Shown here: positions 1 to 7,823 of the stretch, piece after piece
How positions within the stretch are numbered: the stretch's first letter is position 1
Layout of the letters: each line of letters opens with the position of its first letter
NCBI GenBank assembly: GCA_902806345.1
Contig: CADCWF010000116.1
Coordinates: 1 to 32,027, forward strand
DNA from: an uncultured Thermomicrobiales bacterium
Lineage (GTDB): Bacteria; Chloroflexota; Chloroflexia; Thermomicrobiales; UBA6265
Length of the DNA stretch: 32,027 nucleotides
Direction: 5' to 3'
Made by a program: the position numbers and the translations under genes
Notes under the pieces: generated by a model
What the model was told of the DNA's origin: nothing
Databases searched by the model: none
What the model saw: the letters and a program-made list of their open reading frames with translations, nothing else

Positions 1-11
1 ATCCGGCGAGG

Positions 12-1031
12 TCAGCCTCCGAGGTAGTAGGTCTCATTCGGCCCATATCCCATGAAGAATTGGGCACCGGACTGCGCGTTCTCGAACAACGTCAGGCTCC
101 CGTCGGACGTGAACACCTCGAAGTTCGCCGCCGTGAACCAGTCGGTCATCATGCCGGCGCCAAGCCACCCCGAGTAGAGCGTGACGCCGTCTCCCACAAT
201 CGAGATATTGATGTCTCCCTGGGCGACCGCCCGGATGGTCGCGGCACCGGCTGGAGGACGGGGTGGAGCGGAGGGCTCAGTCGGTGCCGCAGGCACCGGG
301 GTCGGGCTTGGCTGCGGCACCGGCGTGACCGTCGGCGCGGGGGCCGGTGTCGGCGACGGCGACGGCTGCTGCGCCAGTGACAGGCTCGGGGTGGTCACCG
401 TCGGCAAGGCCCCGCCTAGCACCGCCGGCGTCGGTCCCGAGGGGGTCTGGAGCGGCTGGTTGGATGCCGGGACACTGCCGCGTTCGGTCCCCGGATCCTC
501 ATCGACCGAGTCCCGGATGACGGCCAGCGACTGTCCGGGTTCGGGCGACGCCGACGTAACAGCCGGTGCCGGCGATTGCGCGGCAAGCGCCAGCCGGTCG
601 GACGGGATCGGGGTCACAGTCGGCACGTCCGGCAACTGCGTTGCCTGGGTTTCGGGATCGTTGAACGAGAGGGAGTAGATCCAGGCGAACACGATCGCGC
701 TCATCACCACCATAAAGGTGATGATCGCGAAATTCGGTGCCCAGTGGTTTGGCATCGCCAAGGGCTTGACGGCGGCGACCAGATCGGTCGTCGATTCGCC
801 ACCTCGGGTCTCCTCGAACATCGCCAGGAGTTTTCCCGGATCGAGGTCGAGGTAGGTTGCGTAGCTGCGAACGATGCCCCGCTGATAGATCAGCGCCGGC
901 AACACCGCAAAGTTCTCGTCTTCGAGGGCAGACAGGTAGTGACGGTTGATCCGCGTCGCCTGTTCCGCCTCTTTCAGGGTCACGCCCTTCTGGGCGCGCG
1001 CCTGCCGCAACGTGTCAGCCAGGACACCCAT
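12..1031 (-). CDS. RodZ-like HTH transmembrane protein (HTH_25/DUF4115)
   Basis: Probable cell-shape or cytoskeletal membrane protein of the RodZ type. It is 339 aa from the ATG at 1031. Residues 1-70 form a Cro/RodZ helix-turn-helix domain (TLRQARAQKGVTLKEAEQAT, then a segment ending in YLDLDPGKL). One membrane helix lies at about residues 100-122. A Pro/Thr/Ser/Ala-rich linker follows (about 125-260), and the last ~78 residues form a DUF4115-type beta domain (GDGVTLYSGWLGAG). In the family the HTH faces the cytoplasm and contacts MreB, while the linker and DUF4115 lie outside the membrane. The open frame runs back to 1133, but the conserved HTH begins right after the 1031 ATG and the extra 34 residues look non-coding. 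A GGGAGA sits about 15 nt upstream, which is rather far. It lies downstream of, and co-directional with, the Cys-motif gene at 1183-2883. Linker-rich RodZ variants make exact function uncertain. Confidence 0.85.
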   Translation of the reverse strand: MGVLADTLRQARAQKGVTLKEAEQATRINRHYLSALEDENFAVLPALIYQRGIVRSYATYLDLDPGKLLAMFEETRGGESTTDLVAAVKPLAMPNHWAPNFAIITFMVVMSAIVFAWIYSLSFNDPETQATQLPDVPTVTPIPSDRLALAAQSPAPAVTSASPEPGQSLAVIRDSVDEDPGTERGSVPASNQPLQTPSGPTPAVLGGALPTVTTPSLSLAQQPSPSPTPAPAPTVTPVPQPSPTPVPAAPTEPSAPPRPPAGAATIRAVAQGDINISIVGDGVTLYSGWLGAGMMTDWFTAANFEVFTSDGSLTLFENAQSGAQFFMGYGPNETYYLGG

Positions 1032-1143
1032 GAGCGTGCTGCCGGTTCTCCCATCTCCCAGTCGCAGAAGCGACTGGGTCCCTACGTTCCGGCATGACAC
1101 CGCCCACTCGACATCTCGGGCATGCGCCATCACCCGCGCGCCA

Positions 1144-1184
1144 GATCTGGTTCATGTTCGGTATCTTGGTCATCCTACCAGATC
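1144..1184. repeat. 8-bp inverted repeat between two co-directional genes
   Basis: GATCTGGT (1144-1151) and its exact reverse complement ACCAGATC (1177-1184) flank a 25-nt loop. The left arm lies inside a 10-bp palindrome, CCAGATCTGG (1141-1150). The right arm overlaps the stop codon of the gene at 1183-2883. It could be a weak hairpin or an operator in front of the RodZ-like gene. No T-tract follows on either strand, so I do not call a terminator. Confidence 0.3.
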
Positions 1185-2883
1185 AGGACTGCCTCCGCTT
1201 AGTCGCTCCTGCACGGTCTGGGATGGTCGGCAGCCATCGGTCCAGGTTCGGGGTCGGCTGTCCATGGGTCGAGATATCGGCCGCCGCCAAGCAGACATCG
1301 TCGGCGGGCAACCACCAGGACCCGATCGAGGTCTCACACGGCTGCGCATCCTCGGGCTCGACGAGGCGGCGGTGGGTGAACGCCCAACGATTGGCACACC
1401 AACCACGCTCGCCGCCATCCCCCGGCCGGTAGCTGCGGCAGGTCTGGCAAACCCGGGGAACGCCGGAGGCAAGGACGGACAGCAAGCTCCCGCCCGCGAA
1501 CGAGAAAACAGAAGATGGATTCGGCCCTACTCCACCAGCGTCGGCGACCTGCGATACCGCCGGCTCGTCGACGTCTTCGCCCACTCGGAAATGCGGCGTG
1601 TCCAAACGCGACCACACCGGCTCTTCGGTGGCATCCTCGACGGTCGGTAGGTCGTCCCCAAAGGGCCCCTCGGCTTGCCCGCCGACCTCGCTTGTCTCCG
1701 ACGCCCGTTCCCCGATCGGTTCGATCCGAGCGACCCTGACCGGAGGTGCTCCGTCGTTCAAGGCGGTGCCGGCCCGATCCTCGCCCTCGGTCGCCTGCCA
1801 GCTCCCGCCCCGACTCTTCGCCACGGACCACGGGGATTCAATGCGGCGGATCGGCGAGGCAGAGGCCGAGGGCTCCGCTTCGGACGACCACCTTCCGGCC
1901 CCTCCTGGAGACCGTGGGGCCGGCAGCGGCTCCACCCATCGATCGTCGTCCCATTCGTCGGAGAGGGAAACCCTCGTCTCGGTGTCTCCAGGACCGGCTG
2001 GGTCCTCACTCCGCTCTGGAACGGCAACATCCAGCAATGACGCTGTTGGTTCGGCGTCATCCCGGCCCTCTCCGAGTCGGGAAATACGGGCCGATCCGAC
2101 TGGTAGAGCGACCTCAGCGACATCCTTGGCTGAGATGTCCACCACAAATTCGCGTTCGGAATCCGACGCCGCACGTGGCAGCGCACGTTGTTCCACCGCC
2201 GGGATCGACAGATCGATCGCCACCGGCAACCCCGAATCGGAGGCAGCTACCGCCGGGTCCGCATCGATCCAGTCCTTATCCTCGGGGTAGGGTGCGGGCG
2301 CGGGACCGACTTGGGCCAGAGCGTCGCGAGGACCTTCCGATTCGGCCGATGGGTGGTGGCCTTCAATGACGGCGACCAAAGGGTCCCCGTCAACCCCAGG
2401 GTCGGCCGCAGCCTTGGCGAGTTGCCTCGTCCGCTCGCGGTACGTCTCCCGAGCCCGCTTGATCGCCGTCCGTGTATCGAGGTCGAGGATCGATGCTCCA
2501 TGGGCCGGGTCCGAGACTGCGCCGACCGTCGACCCGAAGGGTGGCGGAAACCCGGGGTCCGAGACGATCCGGGCTTCGCCCAACACGACATCCTGGGGGG
2601 ACGATGTAAACCCGCCCGTTCTCACCAGCGCGGCGATTTCGAGTTCCGTGGCGGGCGGAACCCGTCGCTCCGGCGGCGGAGCGGGGGCCCCCACCTCCGA
2701 TTCGCCGAAGACCCCTGGCACCCAAAGCGAGTGGGTCCACTCGTCACGGCAGGCAAGTTCGTTCCGGCGTACCATGATGAGGAGGTCGCTCGTCGTCTTG
2801 CGCTGAGGGTGATGACACCAACCGCTGCCGGCTAGATTCGCATCTTGGAAAAAGCGGCAAGTGCCACAGCGGTGCTTGACCAC
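1183..2883 (-). CDS. Unrecognised protein with a Cys4 motif at each terminus
   Basis: I cannot assign this to a named family. It is 566 aa from a GTG at 2883, chosen because AGAGGGG (2889-2895) lies five nt upstream; the frame is open to 3045. The first 50 residues hold C6-x2-C9-x13-C23-x21-C45, with SGWC at the third cysteine. Residues 479-516 repeat the layout: C479-x2-C482-x13-C496-x19-C516, again with GWC at the third cysteine. Aromatic residues (W) follow each fourth cysteine, and an extra cysteine lies at 531. Between the two lies ~400 residues of low-complexity sequence rich in Glu, Asp, Ser, Pro and Arg, probably mostly disordered apart from a basic helical stretch around AIKRARETYRERTRQLAKAA. 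The motifs could bind zinc or an Fe-S cluster. No signal peptide or membrane segment is seen. It is divergent from miaB and upstream of the RodZ-like gene. Confidence 0.75.
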   Translation of the reverse strand: MVKHRCGTCRFFQDANLAGSGWCHHPQRKTTSDLLIMVRRNELACRDEWTHSLWVPGVFGESEVGAPAPPPERRVPPATELEIAALVRTGGFTSSPQDVVLGEARIVSDPGFPPPFGSTVGAVSDPAHGASILDLDTRTAIKRARETYRERTRQLAKAAADPGVDGDPLVAVIEGHHPSAESEGPRDALAQVGPAPAPYPEDKDWIDADPAVAASDSGLPVAIDLSIPAVEQRALPRAASDSEREFVVDISAKDVAEVALPVGSARISRLGEGRDDAEPTASLLDVAVPERSEDPAGPGDTETRVSLSDEWDDDRWVEPLPAPRSPGGAGRWSSEAEPSASASPIRRIESPWSVAKSRGGSWQATEGEDRAGTALNDGAPPVRVARIEPIGERASETSEVGGQAEGPFGDDLPTVEDATEEPVWSRLDTPHFRVGEDVDEPAVSQVADAGGVGPNPSSVFSFAGGSLLSVLASGVPRVCQTCRSYRPGDGGERGWCANRWAFTHRRLVEPEDAQPCETSIGSWWLPADDVCLAAADISTHGQPTPNLDRWLPTIPDRAGATKRRQS

Positions 2884-3236
2884 GAGATCCCCTCTACCCG
2901 GACAACGTCTGACTCCGGTTCCCGGTCGGGGGCTTCGGCGTGACCGAACCCGGGCGGCATCGGCGCGAGGGGGAACGTCGGGGAACTCGGGATACCACCA
3001 GGGCCGAGATTCTAGCAGGCACCCGGAAGGGTGTCTACGTGACACGATCGCCTACTCGAACGCAGCGGGTCGCGCCTGACGGTAGCGCCGTTCCGGGCCC
3101 ACTCGCCTCTTGTTGCGACCTGCGGCCGGTACCTCCGATCCTGAGAAACCGGCTACAATGCGTAGTTGGCACACCTCAGCGAGTCAGGGCCACGCACGTC
3201 CGCTCGTTTCCGAAGAACCCGACCGAGGCTGTTTTC
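2884..3236. promoter_or_regulatory. Divergent intergenic region between the Cys4 gene and miaB
   Basis: This 353-bp gap between two divergent starts holds no gene I can support. A -10-like TACAAT lies at 3154-3159 on the plus strand, 77 bp ahead of the miaB ATG, but I find no convincing -35 at the right distance. Short open frames cross the gap, but they lack ribosome sites and recognisable sequence. Confidence 0.35.
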
Positions 3237-4598
3237 ATGGCACCCAGCCCGACCATCACTTTGCACCCGGCGGCGAGTCCGGCCCCGCTTGCAGACAACG
3301 GCAAGCGGTTCCACATCTGGACGATCGGCTGCCAAATGAACGAAGCCGACAGCGCCAAGATCGCGGCGATGCTCCAAGAGGTGGGCTACCGTTCGACGGA
3401 TGACGAGGAGGAAGCGGACATCGTCGTCCTCAACTCGTGCGTCGTCCGGCAGGCCGCGGAAGACAAGGTCGCCGGGAAACTCAACGCGCTGATCGGCTTG
3501 AAGCGCCGCCGGCCGGAGATGCCGGTAGTCCTTACCGGGTGTATGGTCACCCGCCAACAGGAGGTACTTGGCAAGCGTTTTCCCCACGTGGATCTTTTTT
3601 TTGACCCGTCGGACTTCGACCAACTCCAACGGGTGGTGCCAGAACTCGCCGCCCTCGATGACGACCTTGGGCAGTTGCCCCACTACTATCTCCCTGCTGC
3701 CGCCGCCGAGTCGAGCGTCACCGCATTCGTGCCAATCATCTACGGGTGCAACTTCCTTTGCTCCTACTGCATCGTGCCGTACCGGCGGGGTCGCGAGCGG
3801 AGCCGACCGCTGGCGGAGATTGTGCGCGAGGTCGCAACCCTGGTCGACCGCGGGGTCCGCGAAGTGACCCTCCTCGGACAAACGGTCAACGCCTACGGCC
3901 ATGATCTGCCCGAGCGCTCGAGCCTTGCCGCCCTCCTCCGCGCCGTCGATGCCGTACCCGGGCTCGAGCGACTCCGGTTCCTGACCTCCCACCCCAAGTA
4001 CATGTCGGACGAGATCATCGAGACCATGGCCGAGTTGCCGTCCGTCTGCGAGCACATGAACCTCCCTGTCCAGGCCGGCGACGACCAGGTCCTACGGCGG
4101 ATGCGGCGTACGTATACTCGCGAGGACTGGAAAGATCGGATCGCGTTCACCCGATCCCGGATGCCGTCGGCCACGATCGCCACCGATGTCATCGTTGGCT
4201 TTCCCGGCGAGACTGACGAGCAATTCCGACAGACGCTTGCGCTCCTCGCCGAAGTGGAATGCGACAAGGTGCATCTGGCGATGTACTCACCGCGGCCCGG
4301 TACCTTGTCGGCTCGGTGGCCCGATGACGTGCCGCACATCGAGAAGCAGCGGCGTCACCGGGAGCTGGAAACCCTGCAGGAGCAGGTTTGCACACGAATG
4401 AATGAGAGGCGCCTGGGGACCACCGTCGAGGTGCTCGTCGAAGGCAAGGCCAAGGGGCGGTGGACCGGGCGTACCAGGGGCAACACGCTCGTCCACTTCG
4501 ACGACGGGCGAAACGTACTTGGCAAGCTGATCGATGTTCAAATCACCGAAACGAGCCCCTGGTTCCTGCTGGGTGACCCCGCTGGCGTACCAAGGTAG
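3237..4598 (+). CDS. miaB: tRNA-2-methylthio-N6-dimethylallyladenosine synthase MiaB
   Basis: Radical-SAM methylthiotransferase that converts i6A37 to ms2i6A37 in tRNAs reading UNN codons. It is 453 aa. The N-terminal UPF0004 domain carries three cluster cysteines: C32 (TIGCQMNEADS), C68 (VLNSCVVRQAAEDK) and C102 (VVLTGCMV). The radical-SAM motif C171-x3-C175-x2-C178 is in YGCNFLCSYCIVPYRRGRER. A C-terminal TRAM domain spans about 385-445. The frame is open from 2940, but the family alignment starts just after the ATG at 3237, which has GAGG 8 nt upstream. NSCVVRQAAEDK and PYRRGRE fit MiaB better than MtaB or RimO. An unusual run of eight T lies at 3595-3602 (codons CTT TTT TTT). It is followed 53 bp later by the TPR gene and may be co-transcribed with it. 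No miaA is visible in the window. Confidence 0.95.
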   Translation: MAPSPTITLHPAASPAPLADNGKRFHIWTIGCQMNEADSAKIAAMLQEVGYRSTDDEEEADIVVLNSCVVRQAAEDKVAGKLNALIGLKRRRPEMPVVLTGCMVTRQQEVLGKRFPHVDLFFDPSDFDQLQRVVPELAALDDDLGQLPHYYLPAAAAESSVTAFVPIIYGCNFLCSYCIVPYRRGRERSRPLAEIVREVATLVDRGVREVTLLGQTVNAYGHDLPERSSLAALLRAVDAVPGLERLRFLTSHPKYMSDEIIETMAELPSVCEHMNLPVQAGDDQVLRRMRRTYTREDWKDRIAFTRSRMPSATIATDVIVGFPGETDEQFRQTLALLAEVECDKVHLAMYSPRPGTLSARWPDDVPHIEKQRRHRELETLQEQVCTRMNERRLGTTVEVLVEGKAKGRWTGRTRGNTLVHFDDGRNVLGKLIDVQITETSPWFLLGDPAGVPR

Positions 4599-4651
4599 GC
4601 GGGAAGCGCGAAGTTCGACTCGGCATCCCGAGGAAACGGAGAAACCACCAC

Positions 4652-5500
4652 GTGAGCACCAAATCGGCATCGTCGACCCGTCGCCAGTTGATCGAGGACG
4701 CCCGCCGTATCGCCCTCGAGGGAGGGTGGGAGGACGCGATCGCGCTCAACCTCCAACTCGTTGAGAAGGCGCCGAAGGACGCCGAAGCCTACAACCGGAT
4801 CGGCCGTGCCCACCTGTCGCTTGGACGACTCATCGAGGCGCGCGAGGCCTACCAGTCCGCGCTCCGGGCGGACCCCGCGAACCTGATCGCCCGACGCAAC
4901 CTGCAACGCCTCGAAGCGTTGGCCCGGCGCGGTGCCACCCTGCGGGATGCCTCGACGATTGCAATGCCTGGCACGAACGTCTTCATCGAGGAGGTCGGCA
5001 AGACCTGGGTCGACGAGCTGGTCAACCCCGTCTCGGCCGAAGAGCTCGCAGAGGTGTTTCCCGGCGAGCAGGCCCTGCTCGCGATCGAGGAGGGCCGTCT
5101 GGTGGTCACCCGCCCGGATGGCCGTCGCCTCGGCGAGATCGAGACCAAGACCGCCGATCGCGTGATGCAGATGATGGCAACCGGCAACCGGTACGAGGCC
5201 TACTCGATCGGGATCTCGGGGCAGAGCCTGCGGGTCATCCTGCGCGAGGTTTACCGCGATCCCCAGAACGCGACCAAGGTGTCGTTCCCGCGGCAGATCA
5301 CGTCGCGGGCCTACCTGCGGGAGCGCGATTTGCTGCGGGCCCGCGACGAGGCCGATTTCTTCCTGCTCGACGACGACGACGACGAGGGCGACGATGCGGC
5401 CTCGGTGGAGTCCGAGGAGGAAGAGCCGGCCGACACCGACAACGACACCTTCGTCGAGGACACGGTCACCGTAGTCGAGGACGACGAGAGCGCCATCTGA
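4652..5500 (+). CDS. TPR-repeat protein with acidic C-terminal tail
   Basis: 282 aa from a GTG start. Residues ~13-80 form two tetratricopeptide repeats (ALNLQLVEKAPKDAEAYNRI and AYQSALRADPANLIARRNL), typically a protein-protein interaction scaffold. A middle region (~90-225) is rich in charged residues and matches nothing I know. The last ~55 residues are extremely acidic: a run of Asp, then Glu-rich sequence ending VVEDDESAI. No signal peptide or membrane helix is present, so it is probably cytoplasmic. It lies 53 bp downstream of miaB on the same strand and ends in the strong terminator at 5531-5561. The specific role is unknown. Confidence 0.8.
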   Translation: MSTKSASSTRRQLIEDARRIALEGGWEDAIALNLQLVEKAPKDAEAYNRIGRAHLSLGRLIEAREAYQSALRADPANLIARRNLQRLEALARRGATLRDASTIAMPGTNVFIEEVGKTWVDELVNPVSAEELAEVFPGEQALLAIEEGRLVVTRPDGRRLGEIETKTADRVMQMMATGNRYEAYSIGISGQSLRVILREVYRDPQNATKVSFPRQITSRAYLRERDLLRARDEADFFLLDDDDDEGDDAASVESEEEEPADTDNDTFVEDTVTVVEDDESAI

Positions 5501-5530
5501 GCAGACGTTCGTTTGCGCGGGATCACTGCT

Positions 5531-5561
5531 GACGGGGGCCACCTATGAGTTGGCCCCCGTC
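5531..5561. terminator. Strong hairpin between convergent genes
   Basis: A perfect 11-bp stem, GACGGGGGCCA (5531-5541) and TGGCCCCCGTC (5551-5561), closes a 9-nt loop. It sits between the stop of the TPR gene (5500, plus) and the stop at 5578 (minus). There is no clear T-tract on either side, as is common in high-GC genomes. It probably acts as a bidirectional terminator. Confidence 0.75.
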
Positions 5562-5577
5562 ACGCCGACACATCGCT

Positions 5578-5967
5578 CTACCGCCCGACGACAATCAGTA
5601 ACGTCAGCATGAGGACCACCAGGGCACCCGCGATTGCCAGGAGCCGGTGCAGGTCAGATCGGATGAAGGCGAACTCGACGTTGCGCGGTAGAGGCACAAC
5701 CCGCGGGGCCGTGCGGCTTCGGGTCCGTCTCGGCAGAACGCCGGCGGCGTGAGCTTCCTCTGCCACGCCGACGCTCGGCTTGGACCGCTCCGCCCTGTTG
5801 AGGTCGAGCGCCGGTTGGCCGACCAGATCCGACCGTTCTTCTCCAGAATCAGGAAGCGATCGAGCCCGCATGGCCTTGATCTGCGCCTTGGTCGGCGCTC
5901 CGTTGCGAGCGCGTCCCTGGCGGGGGGAACGAGCAGTGGCTTGGTTCGCTCGATCGGTCGTCGACAC
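5578..5967 (-). CDS. Small basic tail-anchored membrane protein
   Basis: About 129 aa. The N-terminal ~100 residues are hydrophilic and Arg/Ala/Ser-rich (APTKAQIKAMRARSLPDSGE). The extreme C-terminus is a single hydrophobic helix (LLAIAGALVVLMLTLLIVV) ending in GR, a tail-anchor topology. I chose the GTG at 5967 because GAGGG lies 5 nt upstream; an in-frame ATG four codons earlier (5979) has no clear ribosome site. It follows the YkvA-like gene by ~40 bp on the same strand and is probably the last gene of the mobA-ykvA unit. I recognise no family. Confidence 0.6.
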   Translation of the reverse strand: MSTTDRANQATARSPRQGRARNGAPTKAQIKAMRARSLPDSGEERSDLVGQPALDLNRAERSKPSVGVAEEAHAAGVLPRRTRSRTAPRVVPLPRNVEFAFIRSDLHRLLAIAGALVVLMLTLLIVVGR

Positions 5968-6008
5968 CGTGTCCCTCATCTGAGGCGCCAGCGAGCTCGC
6001 CGGTCCGC

Positions 6009-6398
6009 CTAGTCTCGGAGCCGATACCGGCCCTCGTAGGTCGGCCCGTCCGGTTCGGCCGTCTCTGCGCCGGCTGCCGCCGGACGACCGTGGATGTCCG
6101 CCAGGTGCTCCTCAACAACCGCCTGCGGCGCGAGTCGCGGCAGCCACCGGACCGTGGCGATGGTCGTCGCGATAAGGATTCCCAGATCATCGATCTGACC
6201 GAGACCGATCAGAAAATCGGGGATCGGGTCGATCGGCGAGATGAGATACAAGGCGGCGAACGCCGGGATTACGTTCTTGATCCACGGTACCCGGGAATCC
6301 CGCAAGAGGCGCCAGCCGAGCCGGATTTGATCGAGCATCCCGGCGTCGAGGAGCTGTTCGGCGCCGGAGAGGGGAGAGCGGTCGCGGGGTTGGGCCAT
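6009..6398 (-). CDS. YkvA-like DUF1232 membrane protein
   Basis: 129 aa. The DUF1232 signature is clear: a hydrophobic segment with YLISPIDPIPDFLIGLGQID, followed by DLGILIATTIATVRWLP. Proteins of this family are small membrane-associated proteins of unknown biochemical role. The ATG at 6398 is supported by a near-perfect GAGGAGG seven nt upstream. It starts 28 bp after the mobA stop, so the two are probably co-transcribed, although no functional link is known. Confidence 0.88.
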   Translation of the reverse strand: MAQPRDRSPLSGAEQLLDAGMLDQIRLGWRLLRDSRVPWIKNVIPAFAALYLISPIDPIPDFLIGLGQIDDLGILIATTIATVRWLPRLAPQAVVEEHLADIHGRPAAAGAETAEPDGPTYEGRYRLRD

Positions 6399-6426
6399 AG
6401 CGCTGCCTCCTCAGATGCCGTGATGG

Positions 6427-7116
6427 TCAGTATAGGCGCCGGCCATCGAGAACCCCAATCGCAACGTCGGGGTCGCCCTCAAGAATGGACCTGGCCCCGG
6501 CCAGCGCAGACGGGGTATTGGCGTTGTAGAACGATCGGAGGTCCGGGTCGAAGTGGGTGATCTGGGCAACCGCGATCGACCGGACGTCGATGTCATCGAA
6601 GAACCCGATAACCTTGCGCTCGCCCCCTGCCAGTCGTCGCTCGATCGCGGCCAAACAGCTCCGCCTGTAGATCGCGTGGAGGGTCTGCCAGATCACGCCG
6701 GAACCCTGCCTGCTCTCGCCTGGGACACGGGGCACGAGGGCATCGTAGGTGCGGGGCTGCTCGGCCATCCAGGCGAGGAATGACGGGTTGAGAAACGGCA
6801 TGTCGCAGGCTACGACCAGGCACTCCGGCTGCCGCGCGCGGAGGAGCGCCGTCGCGATGCCGCCGAGTGTGCCCGCCTCGGGAAAGGCATCGGTGTGGAG
6901 GGGAACGCCGAATGCGGCGTAGGCGGGACGGTCGGTGGCGACGATGAAGACATCGTCGGAGACGATGCGCAGCCGATCGAGGACGATGCGGAGCAGCGGC
7001 GGGCCGCCAACCACAAGTGGCAGCATCGCCTTGTCCTGTCCCATCCGGCGGCTCTGGCCGCCGGCAAGCACCGCCGCGCTCACCGGCGGCCACCCACCCC
7101 GATCGGAATCGCTCAT
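6427..7116 (-). CDS. mobA: Molybdenum cofactor guanylyltransferase MobA
   Basis: Transfers GMP from GTP to Mo-molybdopterin to give the MGD cofactor used by DMSO-reductase-family enzymes. It is 229 aa. The N-terminal nucleotidyltransferase motif is clear (AAVLAGGQSRRMGQDKAMLP), followed by VVACDMPFLNP, which holds the metal-binding Asp, and GGIATALL. The ATG at 7116 has AAGGGGA five nt upstream. The first gene of a minus-strand set (mobA, ykvA-like, tail-anchored protein). The structured element at 7273-7337 lies ~156 bp ahead of its start on the same strand and could be part of its leader. moeA is in the same window at 19172-20473. Confidence 0.92.
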   Translation of the reverse strand: MSDSDRGGWPPVSAAVLAGGQSRRMGQDKAMLPLVVGGPPLLRIVLDRLRIVSDDVFIVATDRPAYAAFGVPLHTDAFPEAGTLGGIATALLRARQPECLVVACDMPFLNPSFLAWMAEQPRTYDALVPRVPGESRQGSGVIWQTLHAIYRRSCLAAIERRLAGGERKVIGFFDDIDVRSIAVAQITHFDPDLRSFYNANTPSALAGARSILEGDPDVAIGVLDGRRLY

Positions 7117-7272
7117 TGCCGTCCCCTTGCCGTCCTACCCCGTTGCTCTCGGAACGGGCCACTAGCGGGCAACCACGAGGCGGTATAAACTCCGGTTAAC
7201 TCGATACCGAAGCGGTCGATGCTCGAACCGAGTCGGGAGGGTCCGCCAATGGACCAGCACAGCGAACGAGAA

Positions 7273-7337
7273 CCTCGTGGACACGCACCTGGCGCTCCGG
7301 CGCCCGGTGCGTTTCGCTTTCGCGGGCCTCCACGAGG
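7273..7337 (-). ncRNA. Candidate structured RNA: three-way junction upstream of mobA
   Basis: Read on the minus strand, this folds as follows. P1 is CCTCGTGGA (7337-7329) with TCCACGAGG (7281-7273), 9 perfect pairs. A GGCC joint leads to P2, CGC-GAAA-GCG (7324-7315), a small hairpin with a GNRA tetraloop. AA leads to P3, ACGCACC (7312-7306) with GGTGCGT (7289-7283), 7 pairs, extended past a G/A mismatch by GGCGC/GCGCC (7304-7300 with 7295-7291) and capped by CGGA. The plus strand can form the same helices, but the tetraloop would then be TTTC, so I favour the minus strand and the mobA leader. It could instead sit in the leader of the plus-strand SWIM gene. No T-tract follows. I do not match it to a known class. 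Confidence 0.45.
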
Positions 7338-7397
7338 AGGCAAGGTAGGAGAGGCTTGAGCGTCCGGACGGAGGATCGGACTAGACGTGGTCGGCTT

Positions 7398-7402
7398 GGA
7401 GG
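7398..7402 (+). promoter_or_regulatory. Ribosome binding site deciding the SWIM gene start
   Basis: GGAGG lies 9 nt ahead of the ATG at 7412. It directly abuts an earlier in-frame ATG at 7403, so that one cannot be used efficiently. Confidence 0.7.
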
Positions 7403-7411
7403 ATGCGCTTC

Positions 7412-7705
7412 ATGAACTCCAGCATGATCGGCAAGATTGAGAAGGCCCATCGCTACGCCAGGGAACCCGAGCGAGTCCGGCTCTCCTGCGTCGAGGCCAT
7501 CTTCCAGGGCTCTCACGATGCGTACCAGATCCGTCTCAAGGACGGCCATTGGACGTGCTCCTGCCACACCTTCTCCTCCCACGCCGTCGGCACGTGTAGC
7601 CATGTGATGGCCCTCCAGCACATGCTCGCCGAGATGCTGCCCAATTCGTTGCGCTACGACATCGACGCCGAAACTCCGATGGCTGCTTCGGGCACCACGG
7701 GGTAG
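7412..7705 (+). CDS. Small SWIM zinc-finger protein
   Basis: 97 aa, almost entirely one SWIM-type zinc-binding domain: C49-x-C51-x10-C62-x-H64 (TCSCHTFSSHAVGTCSHVMA). SWIM domains bind DNA or proteins and usually occur in larger proteins such as SWI2/SNF2 ATPases or transposases. Here the domain stands nearly alone, with a ~45-residue N-terminal part (KIEKAHRYAREPERVRL). The start at 7412 is set by GGAGG at 7398-7402. The neighbour downstream on the same strand, 118 bp away, is the aconitase X large subunit. Role unknown; a small regulator is one possibility. Confidence 0.85.
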   Translation: MNSSMIGKIEKAHRYAREPERVRLSCVEAIFQGSHDAYQIRLKDGHWTCSCHTFSSHAVGTCSHVMALQHMLAEMLPNSLRYDIDAETPMAASGTTG

Positions 7706-7823
7706 TCTAACGAGCCACTCGACAAGAGAGAAGTGAGGCGGGCGCCGGGCGAGGGTACGGGCTGTGGTCGTTGCCGGAAAGTGATCCCTTGACGTAGCGT
7801 AGCTGGTGGAGCACCCTCTCGGC

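Noticed and set aside
7273..7337. Calling the structured element a molybdenum-cofactor riboswitch
   Set aside because: Position fits, but I cannot reproduce the known consensus from the sequence, and it is shorter than the published motif as I remember it. Left as an unassigned candidate.
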